From an uncultured Prevotella sp. (GTDB lineage: Bacteria > Bacteroidota > Bacteroidia > Bacteroidales > Bacteroidaceae): a stretch of 64,000 bases of DNA. The notes under the pieces were generated by a model, which worked only from the letters and a program-made list of their open reading frames with translations, searched no databases and was not told where the DNA came from. Below are positions 1 through 7,013 of this stretch, in pieces; within the stretch, counting starts at the first letter, position 1, and each line of letters starts with the position of its first letter. The stretch is from contig CAJOEC010000004.1 in assembly GCA_905233425.1 (NCBI GenBank), positions 1 to 64,000 of the forward strand. Reading direction: 5' to 3'. A program made the position numbers and the translations under genes.

Positions 1-244
1 TCGCGAGCCGTAGCCCTCTTCTGAGGGTGAGAATTCCGAAAGAACAAGTCTGACGGAACGACTTCCACTCAAATTTGTGAATTAATAGAAGTGCCCTTAA
101 AAAATAATAGGAATAACTCCAAATTCACCCTGATAATCCCGCTTGGTTTTATGCAATTTTAAGGTTTGGCGAAAGCAACGAAGCTAAGTGGCTTACTTAT
201 CCCGTCATAAGTATTTCAGAATTAGCCCGTATCTTTCCTACACT
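1..244. other. Unassigned left edge
   Basis: I see no gene that can be supported here. One forward frame is open from the window edge to a stop at 51-53 and could be the last 16 codons of an upstream gene, but nothing in it is recognisable. The rest is AT-rich with stops in all frames. Confidence 0.4.
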
Positions 245-416
245 TTGCCGTAACCTTTCTCAGTTCTTGCCGTAACTTTCCATGTACTCTGCCGTAATCT
301 TTCTTCGTTCTTGCCCGGAGCAAGAGTTTATTCGCCGTCGGTGAACGTTAAATCGCCGTCGGTGAACGTTAAATCGCCGTCGGTGAACGTTAAATCGCCG
401 ACGATGAACGTTAATT
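245..416. repeat. Two abutting tandem arrays, 22 bp then 21 bp period
   Basis: Three degenerate 22-bp units start at 245, 267 and 289, each beginning with (T/C)TGCCGTAA. A decayed fourth 22-bp block (311-332, TTGCCCGG start) follows. Directly after it are four 21-bp units at 333, 354, 375 and 396, built on CGCCGTCGGTGAACGTTAAA; the first three are identical and the fourth has a few changes. The array ends just before the -33 box of the HU-like gene. Unit sequences of the two arrays are unrelated although the spacing is the same. Confidence 0.85.
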
Positions 417-428
417 CACTGTCGGCGA

Positions 429-460
429 TTTGGCTTTTTGGAATAAAAGCAGTATCTTTG
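429..460 (+). promoter_or_regulatory. Bacteroidota-type promoter of the HU-like gene
   Basis: TTTG at 429-432 and TATCTTTG at 453-460 are separated by 20 bp, matching the Bacteroidota sigma consensus (TTTG, 19-21 bp, TAnnTTTG). The start codon lies 65 bp downstream. Confidence 0.75.
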
Positions 461-525
461 CACCCTGACAGCAATGGCTTGCTGTCTCAACAGATATTCA
501 AACCATTCAAGAACAACGAGTTACG

Positions 526-1155
526 ATGATTGCAAAGTATATCAAGCAGGAGATTGCTGACCTTAACGGCACCGGCCACACGCAGGCCTACTACAAGATG
601 AAGACCATACCTCTGAGTTTCGAAGGCTTTGTGGAGCTGTGCTGCCATGAGGGAGCCATGCCCCGCGATGCCATCAAGGGTGTGCTGACGCTCGTGTCGG
701 AGAAGCTGGCCCTGTGCATGGCTGAGGGCCGGGCGGTGAAGATTGACGGCATAGGCACGTTCACGGCCAAACTGGGTGTGCGCGGCGACATGTTGCCCGA
801 TGCCTTCGAACAGGGCGAGCGTCGGCACAACGCTGCGGCCATCGAGGTGAAGGGGGTGGCATACAGGGCTGACAACGAGCTGGTGGAGAACTGCCGTGAC
901 AAGTGCCAGTTGGAGAGCGCCGGCGTGAGCCGTCTGCGAAAGCCCAAGACCACCATAGAGGAGCGCATGGAGAAGGCGCGACAGTATTTGCGGGAGCACA
1001 CGATGATGCGCGTGGACGACTATGCGTGGCTTACAGGACTCGCACGCACATCAGCATCGATGGAGCTGCGCCGCATAGCCGATGACCCCACATCGGGAAT
1101 CACCTATTCTGGCAGCAGAAGCCAGAAATACTACATACTGCGGACTGAAAGATGA
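526..1155 (+). CDS. HU-family DNA-binding protein with C-terminal extension
   Basis: A 209-residue protein. Residues about 20-125 resemble the extended HU/IHF-like proteins common in Bacteroidales: a helical part with LVSEKLALCMAEGRAVKI, then the beta-arm start IDGIGTFTAKLG, then a strand region AAIEVKGVAYRAD. Classical HU is about 90 residues, so this one carries an additional C-terminal segment (about 130-209, EERMEKARQYLREH...DYAWLTGL) that looks like a small helix-turn-helix or winged-helix module. Expected role is nucleoid-associated DNA binding; the extension suggests a more specific function. It has its own promoter at 429-460 and ends at a hairpin shared with the convergent tRNA-Gln. 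The family assignment is solid; cellular role is inference. Confidence 0.85.
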   Translation: MIAKYIKQEIADLNGTGHTQAYYKMKTIPLSFEGFVELCCHEGAMPRDAIKGVLTLVSEKLALCMAEGRAVKIDGIGTFTAKLGVRGDMLPDAFEQGERRHNAAAIEVKGVAYRADNELVENCRDKCQLESAGVSRLRKPKTTIEERMEKARQYLREHTMMRVDDYAWLTGLARTSASMELRRIADDPTSGITYSGSRSQKYYILRTER

Positions 1156-1162
1156 AAAAGAA

Positions 1163-1205
1163 AAATCGCCAAGCTGTTGCTTTTCAACGACTTGGCGATT
1201 TTCCT
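1163..1205. terminator. Bidirectional terminator between HU-like gene and tRNA-Gln
   Basis: An 11-bp perfect stem, AAATCGCCAAG (1163-1173) with CTTGGCGATTT (1191-1201), is bordered by A-rich and T-rich tracts. It starts 7 bp after the HU-like stop codon and ends 4 bp from the 3' end of the opposite-strand tRNA, so it can serve both. Confidence 0.85.
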
Positions 1206-1208
1206 TGT

Positions 1209-1278
1209 TGGGGTACCCGGACTCGAACCAGGAAAGGCAGGACCAGAATCTGCAGTGTTACCATTACACCATACCCCA
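1209..1278 (-). tRNA. tRNA-Gln (anticodon CUG)
   Basis: The minus-strand sequence folds as a 70-nt cloverleaf: acceptor TGGGGTA/TACCCCA, D stem GTGT/ACAC, anticodon loop TTCTGGT with CTG at positions 34-36, and T arm CCTGG-TTCGAGT-CCGGG. CCA is not encoded. The anticodon stem GCAGA/CCTGC ends in an A31-C39 mismatch next to the loop. Confidence 0.95.
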
Positions 1279-1322
1279 AACTTTACTTAGCTTAGCAACA
1301 GACCTCTGTCCGATTGCGGGTG

Positions 1323-1353
1323 CAAAGGTACTGCTTTTTTTCGAACCACCAAA
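1323..1353 (-). promoter_or_regulatory. Promoter of tRNA-Gln
   Basis: On the minus strand TTTG (1353-1350) and TACCTTTG (1330-1323) are 19 bp apart, about 45 bp upstream of the tRNA. It diverges from the rsfS promoter. Confidence 0.7.
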
Positions 1354-1397
1354 ACTTTTTGCGACTTTTTTCTAAAAAAACTCAAAAAAAAGAGCTT

Positions 1398-1432
1398 TTT
1401 GGGGTCTAATCGGATAAAAAGCAGTAATTTTG
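1398..1432 (+). promoter_or_regulatory. Likely promoter of rsfS-ftsH
   Basis: TAATTTTG at 1425-1432 is a good -7 box. A TTTG at 1398-1401 is 23 bp upstream, slightly longer than the usual 19-21 bp. Confidence 0.6.
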
Positions 1433-1509
1433 CACTGTTTTTCATAGACAAAGAAAACAATTGGCTTAAGATTGTAAAAACATAAAGAGAACAGGTCATT
1501 ATTAATTAT

Positions 1510-1881
1510 ATGGAAGAACAGACAGAAAAACTCCTTCAGACCATAGTTGATGGCATAGAAGAAAAGAAAGGAGAGAATATTGATGTAGTGGACTTGGAGG
1601 GCATAGAGGGAACGATATGCCGCTATTTTGTCATCTGCCAAGGCAATTCGCCTACGCAGGTGGAGGCTATCACCGAGAGTGTTGGTGACTTCTGCCGTGA
1701 GCGGCTTTCTGAAAAGCCCGCACATGTGGTGGGACTGGAGAACGCCCTGTGGGTAGCAATGGACTATGGCGACGTGCTGGTGCACATCTTCGTGCCCGAC
1801 ATTCGCCAATATTACGACCTGGAGCACCTCTGGGCCGACGCCCGCATAACAAGAGTTGGAACCGATCTGGACATAGAGTAG
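1510..1881 (+). CDS. rsfS: Ribosome silencing factor RsfS
   Basis: A 123-residue protein of usual family length. RsfS (Iojap/DUF143) binds ribosomal protein L14 on the large subunit and blocks subunit joining when nutrients are short. Signature stretches are DLEGIEGTICRYFVICQGNSPTQVEAI near residues 30-55 (quoted in part: YFVICQGNS), then HVVGLENALWVAMDYGDVLVHIF, and the C-terminal YYDLEHLWADA. It is transcribed with ftsH 81 bp downstream, a pairing common in Bacteroidota. Its TAG stop is the first three bases of the 22-bp tandem array in that gap. Confidence 0.95.
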   Translation: MEEQTEKLLQTIVDGIEEKKGENIDVVDLEGIEGTICRYFVICQGNSPTQVEAITESVGDFCRERLSEKPAHVVGLENALWVAMDYGDVLVHIFVPDIRQYYDLEHLWADARITRVGTDLDIE

Positions 1882-1944
1882 GCGGCGCTTAACCCATAGT
1901 TAGGCGGCACTTAACCTATAGATAGGCAGCACTTATCCCAATAC
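1879..1944. repeat. Three 22-bp tandem repeats between rsfS and ftsH
   Basis: Units at 1879, 1901 and 1923 each start TAGGC(G/A)GC(G/A)CTTA and differ mainly in their last 8 bases. The stop codon of rsfS is embedded in the first unit. ftsH begins 17 bp after the array. Confidence 0.85.
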
Positions 1945-1961
1945 GAACAAGACAAAAGACA

Positions 1962-3974
1962 ATGGATACAAATACCAAAAACAAGCAGCCAAAGATGCCC
2001 CGGTTCAACATGAACTGGATATACCTTATGGTGATAGCGTCACTGGCAATCTTCTATTTCTCAGGCGAACAAGGCAGCCTTTTGCAGCCCCAGACCCAAC
2101 AGAAGGAGACAACCTACACTGAGTTCAAACACTATCTGGAACGTGGCTACGTGTCACAGGTGGTGGCCAACAAGAGTAACGGCACACTGAAGATGTATGT
2201 CAAGAAAGACAGTGCCACTGTGCTCTTCCCAGAGATGAAGGCTCCGGTCAGCACCAACCCATACATGGTTGTGGAGTTTGGCAGTATCGACAAGCTCGAA
2301 CAGCAGGTTGACAGCGCACGTGCACGTGGCCAGTTCGCCGGTACGTTGAAATATGAGAGGGAGCCTCAGAACAGTTTCTTCAGTTTCCTCATTTCGTCGT
2401 TACTCCCTGTATTTTTCTTCGTAGCCCTGTGGGTGTTTGTTATGCGCCGAATGGGCGGAGGCATGGGTGGAGGCATGGGAAGCATATTCAGTGTTGGAAA
2501 GTCGAAGGCCAAGATGTATGAGAAGGGCGGCGAACTGGGCATCACGTTTAAGGACGTGGCAGGACAGGCCGGTGCGAAGCAAGAGATACAGGAGATTGTA
2601 GAGTTCCTAAAGAACCCTCAGAAATATACAGACCTTGGGGGTAAAATACCGAAGGGCGCGCTGCTCGTAGGCCCTCCAGGAACAGGAAAGACGCTTTTGG
2701 CCAAGGCTGTGGCCGGTGAGGCCGGTGTGCCGTTCTTTTCGATGAGTGGAAGTGACTTTGTGGAGATGTTTGTCGGTGTGGGTGCAAGCCGTGTGCGCGA
2801 CCTCTTCAACCAGGCCAAGGGAAAGTCGCCATGCATAATCTTCATCGACGAGATAGATGCCGTGGGACGTGCGCGGTCGAAGAATCCTGCCATGGGTGGT
2901 AATGACGAGCGAGAGAACACGTTGAACGCCCTGCTGACAGAGATGGACGGCTTTGGCACAAACAGCGGTGTCATCATCCTTGCTGCAACAAACCGTGTGG
3001 ACATGCTCGACTCGGCTCTGCTGCGTGCCGGACGCTTCGACCGCCAGATACACGTAGACTTGCCTGACCTCAGCGAGCGCAAGGAGGTGTTCATGGTTCA
3101 CCTGAAACCCATAAAGGTCGACGAGACCGTTGATGTCGATTTCCTGGCCCGGCAGACACCAGGTTTCTCAGGCGCCGACATTGCCAATGTGTGTAATGAA
3201 GCCGCGCTGATTGCCGCACGCCACGACAGCCCCAAGGTGGGCAAGCAGGATTTCCTCGATGCCGTAGACCGTATCATCGGCGGACTGGAGAAGAAGACAA
3301 AAGTGATGACGGAGAGTGAGAAAAGGTCGATTGCCATCCATGAGGCCGGCCACGCCACCATCTCGTGGTTCACCGAGTTTGCCAACCCATTGGTGAAAGT
3401 GTCGATAGTGCCGCGTGGGCAGGCATTGGGCGCAGCATGGTATCTGCCCGAGGAGCGAGTACTGCAGACCAAGCAGGCCATGCTCGACGAGATGTGTTCT
3501 CTGCTTGGAGGACGTGCAGCTGAGGAACTGTTCATAGGGCAGATTTCCACAGGAGCCATGAACGACCTCGAACGCACTACAAAGCAGGCTTACGGCATGG
3601 TTGCCTTCGCCGGAATGTCGGAAAAACTTCCTAATCTCTGCTACTACAGCAACAATGAGTACCAGTTCCAGCGGCCATACTCGGAGACTACGGCCAAAAT
3701 AATGGACGACGAGGTGCTGAAGATGATCGAGGAGCAGTATGAGCGTGCCAAGCAGATATTGCGCGATCATGCTGACGGCCACGCCCAACTGGCCCAGCAA
3801 CTGGTAGACCGCGAAGTAATATTCGCAGATGACGTGGAGAAAATCTTCGGTCCTCGCCCCTGGCAAAGTCGTGCCGACGAACTGCTTGAAGCCCAGATGC
3901 GCGCCGAGGCAGAGCGTATGGCCGAGGAGCGTGCAAAGGAACTTGAGGCAAAGGCGAAGGACAATTTATCTTAG
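1962..3974 (+). CDS. ftsH: ATP-dependent zinc metalloprotease FtsH
   Basis: A 670-residue membrane AAA+ protease that degrades misassembled membrane proteins and short-lived regulators. Visible parts: N-terminal transmembrane segment about 20-35, periplasmic domain, second transmembrane segment about 140-161, Gly/Met-rich linker ([10 protein letters not shown]), AAA domain with Walker A GPPGTGKT at 237-244, Walker [10 protein letters not shown] about 292-300, second region of homology RAGRFDR about 355-361, and the zinc site HEAGH at 460-464. The C-terminus is a charged Glu/Ala/Arg-rich helix likely to form a coiled coil. It follows rsfS in the same transcription unit. Its end overlaps the convergent aroA by 9 bp and no hairpin terminator separates them. 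Confidence 0.98.
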   Translation: MDTNTKNKQPKMPRFNMNWIYLMVIASLAIFYFSGEQGSLLQPQTQQKETTYTEFKHYLERGYVSQVVANKSNGTLKMYVKKDSATVLFPEMKAPVSTNPYMVVEFGSIDKLEQQVDSARARGQFAGTLKYEREPQNSFFSFLISSLLPVFFFVALWVFVMRRMGGGMGGGMGSIFSVGKSKAKMYEKGGELGITFKDVAGQAGAKQEIQEIVEFLKNPQKYTDLGGKIPKGALLVGPPGTGKTLLAKAVAGEAGVPFFSMSGSDFVEMFVGVGASRVRDLFNQAKGKSPCIIFIDEIDAVGRARSKNPAMGGNDERENTLNALLTEMDGFGTNSGVIILAATNRVDMLDSALLRAGRFDRQIHVDLPDLSERKEVFMVHLKPIKVDETVDVDFLARQTPGFSGADIANVCNEAALIAARHDSPKVGKQDFLDAVDRIIGGLEKKTKVMTESEKRSIAIHEAGHATISWFTEFANPLVKVSIVPRGQALGAAWYLPEERVLQTKQAMLDEMCSLLGGRAAEELFIGQISTGAMNDLERTTKQAYGMVAFAGMSEKLPNLCYYSNNEYQFQRPYSETTAKIMDDEVLKMIEEQYERAKQILRDHADGHAQLAQQLVDREVIFADDVEKIFGPRPWQSRADELLEAQMRAEAERMAEERAKELEAKAKDNLS

Positions 3975-5252
3975 TGAATATCCGGCATCAGTCAGGTGTT
4001 GCCAGAAATGAGGGTACGACTTGCTGACGACCTGCGGATTGTTTATGCTGATGGGCTTGAGCAACGACAACGGAGCGAAAGCCAAGGCCATGCGGTGGTC
4101 GTCGTATGTGTCGATGGATACTGAAGACTGCCCATTTACCATTTCCCCGTCCCATGACAGTTCACTTCCGTCCTTGTCGTGAAGGACAAAGCCCAGCTTG
4201 CGTAGTTCTGTCTTCAGGGCCTCTATGCGGTCAGTCTCTTTAATTTTAAGTGTCTGCAGGCCTGTGAAATGGAACATTACCCCAAGTGCGCAACAAGTAC
4301 ATACAATGGTTTGTGCCAGGTCTGGAACATTAGTGAAGTCATAGTCCAGCTTTTTAACGCATTGTCCGCTCTTACGAAGAGTCACCGTTGTGGGGATAGC
4401 AGCTTGTTGGTAGGCATTAGGTAGTCCATCTGCTGGACTGTCGAATATGGTTTTCACTCCAAGCAGACTGAAAATATACCTCACACTGGAGTCTCCCTGT
4501 TTCGATGCGTCCATCAGTCCTTCCAGCCTCACCTCAGCATCGTTGTCGGCAGTCAGAGCAACCATCTCGTACCAATAGCTTGCCGCACTCCAGTCGTTTT
4601 CAATCAGGTACGAGCGTTTGTTGTATGGCTTTGGCTTCACAGTGATTGTGTCAGTCGCTGTCCATTGTGCATCGGCCCCGAATTCCCGCATCGTCCACAG
4701 TGTGAGGTCGATGTATGGCCTTGAAATGATGTTTCCGTTTAGTCTCAGTGTCAAGCCTCTCTTCAGGACTGGGCCAATGAGAAGCAATGCCGATATGAAC
4801 TGCGAGGAGATGCTACCAGCTACCTCCAGTTCGCCACCGTCGAGTTTCCGTCCTCTAATCCGCAACGGTGGAAACCCCTCTTCCCCGGCATACTCTATGT
4901 CGGCCCCTAAATGTCGCAGTGCATCAACCAGCACCTTTATGGGGCGGTGCTTCATGCGGTCGGTGCCGGTCAGCAGACGTATGCCGGTGGGGTGGGGCGC
5001 TGGTGTAGCTGCCAGCATGGCGGTGAGAAAGCGCATGGCCGTACCCGCCGCTTTTATGTCGATGACATCGGCAGTACTGCCAAGTGCCCTTACCATCACC
5101 TCTGTGTCATCGCAGTCGCTAAGGTTCAATGGCAGCTGTGTGTTGGCGGAGAGGGCGTTTATTATGAGTACCCTGTTCGATATGCTTTTCGAGGCTGGCA
5201 AGGCTACTGTGGCCCGCAAAAAAACCGGTGCTGAGATATTATATGTTGTCAT
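3966..5252 (-). CDS. aroA: 3-phosphoshikimate 1-carboxyvinyltransferase (EPSP synthase)
   Basis: Transfers the enolpyruvyl group of phosphoenolpyruvate to shikimate 3-phosphate in aromatic amino acid synthesis. From the ATG at 5252 it is 428 residues, the usual length. The substrate-binding start LPASKSISNRVLI is at about residues 16-28; GTAMRFLTAML, GSISSQFISALL and KETDRIEALKTEL also match. A longer in-frame reading begins at 5375 but would cross the promoter at 5261-5291, so 5252 is chosen. The start codon is only 8 nt after the -7 box, so the message may be leaderless or nearly so. It stands alone and converges with ftsH. Confidence 0.95.
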   Translation of the reverse strand: MTTYNISAPVFLRATVALPASKSISNRVLIINALSANTQLPLNLSDCDDTEVMVRALGSTADVIDIKAAGTAMRFLTAMLAATPAPHPTGIRLLTGTDRMKHRPIKVLVDALRHLGADIEYAGEEGFPPLRIRGRKLDGGELEVAGSISSQFISALLLIGPVLKRGLTLRLNGNIISRPYIDLTLWTMREFGADAQWTATDTITVKPKPYNKRSYLIENDWSAASYWYEMVALTADNDAEVRLEGLMDASKQGDSSVRYIFSLLGVKTIFDSPADGLPNAYQQAAIPTTVTLRKSGQCVKKLDYDFTNVPDLAQTIVCTCCALGVMFHFTGLQTLKIKETDRIEALKTELRKLGFVLHDKDGSELSWDGEMVNGQSSVSIDTYDDHRMALAFAPLSLLKPISINNPQVVSKSYPHFWQHLTDAGYSLR

Positions 5253-5260
5253 AACAAGTG

Positions 5261-5291
5261 CAAAGGTACACAAAAATCCACATTGACCAAA
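5261..5291 (-). promoter_or_regulatory. aroA promoter
   Basis: On the minus strand TTTG (5291-5288) and TACCTTTG (5268-5261) are 19 bp apart. It lies back to back with the tRNA-Pro promoter; the two -33 boxes are 16 bp apart. Confidence 0.8.
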
Positions 5292-5307
5292 AAAAAAGCC
5301 GAAAAAA

Positions 5308-5339
5308 TTTGGTCGTTTCAGAAAAACGTCGTACCTTTG
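5308..5339 (+). promoter_or_regulatory. tRNA-Pro promoter
   Basis: TTTG at 5308-5311 and TACCTTTG at 5332-5339 have a 20-bp spacer, 41 bp before the tRNA. Confidence 0.8.
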
Positions 5340-5380
5340 CACCCGCAAAAGCAGAAAACAAGTCTGCCGCAGCAATGGAT

Positions 5381-5456
5381 CGGGGCTTAGCGCAGTTGGT
5401 AGCGCACACGTCTGGGGGGCGCGAGGTCGCTGGTTCGAGTCCAGTAGCCCCGACCA
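5381..5456 (+). tRNA. tRNA-Pro (anticodon GGG)
   Basis: The 76-nt cloverleaf includes an encoded CCA. Acceptor CGGGGCT/AGCCCCG, D stem GCGC/GCGC, anticodon loop CTGGGGG with GGG at 34-36, T arm GCTGG-TTCGAGT-CCAGT. The anticodon stem CACGT/GCGCG contains one A28-C42 mismatch. Confidence 0.95.
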
Positions 5457-5463
5457 AAAGAAA

Positions 5464-5499
5464 GGTCTGAAAATCGAAGGTTTTCAGACCATTTCTTTT
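5464..5499 (+). terminator. tRNA-Pro terminator
   Basis: A 10-bp perfect stem GGTCTGAAAA (5464-5473) with TTTTCAGACC (5481-5490) is followed by a T-rich run, 8 bp after the tRNA. Confidence 0.85.
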
Positions 5500-5548
5500 G
5501 TTTGTTTGTTTTTCGTTTGTTGTATGGTGGCGTGCAGGATGATGCCAA

Positions 5549-6937
5549 TTAGCTAATGATCTCTCCGTAGAGGTCGAACTCTTCGGAGTCGGTTATTCTT
5601 ACATTATATATATTACCTATGACTGGCAGGATAGTCTCATTCTTTTTGCTACCGCCAACTTCTCTTGGAATGAGTACTTCGGGGTCTACTTCGGGCGAGC
5701 AGAACTCGGTGCGGCCGACGTAGTAGTCGCCCTCCACGCGGTCAATGATGACGGGGAGCATGGTGCCTACTTTTGCGGCCTCCAACTCGGCACTGATGTT
5801 CTGCTGCACGCGCATGAGTTTGTCCAAGCGCCGTTGCTTCACTTCCTCGGGCACGTCGTCCTCATAGTGTGATGCCGACCATGTGCCCTCCTCCTCGCAG
5901 TATGCGAAGGCGCCAAGACGCTCGAAGCGTGCCCATTTCACGAATTCGACAAGCTCGCGGAAGTCCTCCTCCGTCTCTCCGGGGAAGCCCACCATCATTG
6001 TCGTGCGCAGATGAATGCCAGGCACCTCGCGGCGCAGCCGCTCCACGAAGGCGCGTGTCTCGGCGGCGGTGATGTTGCGCTTCATGCGGGCGAGCATATT
6101 GTCGCTGACATGCTGCAGGGCGACGTCGATGTAGTTGCAGACGTTCTTCTTCTCACGCATGACACGTAGCAGCTCCCAAGGGAAATTAGAGGGATAAGCA
6201 TAGTGCAGACGAATCCACACCACACCCTCTATGTCGGCCATCTGCTCTATTAGCTGTGCTATTCTTCTCTCGCCGTAAAGGTCTAAGCCATAGTAGGTTG
6301 ACTCCTGTGCGATAATCTGAAACTCCTTTACTCCATGAGCCACCAACTGGCGTACCTCGTTGAGAATCTCCTCCATCGGCCGACTGTGGTGATGTCCGGT
6401 GATGAGCGGTATAGCGCAGTAGGCACACGTGCGGTCGCAGCCCTCGCTGATCTTTATGTAGGCGTAATGGGGTGGGGTGGTGAGCTTTCTTGGCAGACCC
6501 ACCCCCGACCCCTCCCTGTAAGAGATGGGAGTGGTCACTTTCTTCGCTGCGTTTCCGCCTTGAGAGTACTCAATACAGGGAGGGGCAGGGGGGAGGACCT
6601 TCAATAATTCCTTGTAGTTAAACTTCCCGTACCACCCATCAACCTCTGGTATCTCAGCTTCGAGTTCGGCGAGATAACGCTCTGAGAGACACCCCATGAC
6701 GTAGATACGTTTCACAAGTCCTTCAGCCTTGCGCCGCACCTGTTCAAGAATGGTGTTGATGCTCTCCTCCTTGGCGTCGGCGATGAAGCCACAGGTGTTG
6801 ATGACTACAATCTCGCCCTGCGGGTCAGGGGCATCGTGTGTCACACTATAGCCCTCAGCCTCGAAAAGACCCATGAGAACCTCGCTGTCCACAAGGTTCT
6901 TGGAGCATCCCAGTGATATAAAGTCAATTGTTGTCAT
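5549..6937 (-). CDS. rimO: Ribosomal protein uS12 methylthiotransferase RimO, with in-frame palindromic insert
   Basis: A 462-residue radical SAM enzyme that methylthiolates an aspartate of ribosomal protein uS12. The N-terminal MTTase domain has the start FISLGCSKNLVDSEVLMG with cluster cysteines (also NTCGFI and MGCLSERY); the radical SAM motif is CDRTCAYC just after residue 160; a TRAM-like segment (VIIDRVEGDYYVGRTEF) is at the C-terminus. RimO is normally about 430 residues. Extra residues at about 113-147 are encoded by the repeat at 6495-6600 and fall in the linker between MTTase and radical SAM domains, so function is probably kept. It lies 76 bp downstream of the GH2 gene, with a heptamer-repeat spacer between them. 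The related gene mtaB is at 35444-36793. Confidence 0.95.
   Translation of the reverse strand: MTTIDFISLGCSKNLVDSEVLMGLFEAEGYSVTHDAPDPQGEIVVINTCGFIADAKEESINTILEQVRRKAEGLVKRIYVMGCLSERYLAELEAEIPEVDGWYGKFNYKELLKVLPPAPPCIEYSQGGNAAKKVTTPISYREGSGVGLPRKLTTPPHYAYIKISEGCDRTCAYCAIPLITGHHHSRPMEEILNEVRQLVAHGVKEFQIIAQESTYYGLDLYGERRIAQLIEQMADIEGVVWIRLHYAYPSNFPWELLRVMREKKNVCNYIDVALQHVSDNMLARMKRNITAAETRAFVERLRREVPGIHLRTTMMVGFPGETEEDFRELVEFVKWARFERLGAFAYCEEEGTWSASHYEDDVPEEVKQRRLDKLMRVQQNISAELEAAKVGTMLPVIIDRVEGDYYVGRTEFCSPEVDPEVLIPREVGGSKKNETILPVIGNIYNVRITDSEEFDLYGEIIS
6495..6600. repeat. Palindromic element copy 1, inside rimO (decayed, opposite reading orientation)
   Basis: It begins AGACCCACCCCCGACCC and ends with GGGGCAGGGGGGAGGACCT, so the ends are inverted repeats, with inner arms CCCCTCCCTGTA and TACAGGGAGGGG. 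It is related to the copies at 8388-8501 and 41578-41693. The arm at the 3' end of the reading frame (TACAGGGAGGGGTCGGGGGTGGG) corresponds to the opposite end of the other two copies, so rimO reads the element in the other direction. The hairpin on one side is degraded. Confidence 0.8.
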
Positions 6938-7011
6938 TAGAGTGTCAAGAGTTGAGTGTTAAGAGTTGAGTGTTAAGAGTTGAGTGTTAAGAGTTGAGAG
7001 TTGAGAGTTGG
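6938..7011. repeat. Heptamer-period spacer between GH2 gene and rimO
   Basis: About ten degenerate 7-bp units of the form (G/A)AG(A/T)GTT (GAGTGTT, AAGAGTT, GAGAGTT) fill the whole gap between the two minus-strand genes. Confidence 0.8.
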
Positions 7012-7013
7012 CG

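Noticed and set aside
1-60. 3' end of a structural RNA
   Set aside because: No recognisable helix or conserved segment; a short coding tail is just as possible.
487-999. Long open frames on the minus strand opposite the HU-like gene
   Set aside because: They mirror a clear HU-family gene and show no recognisable domain.
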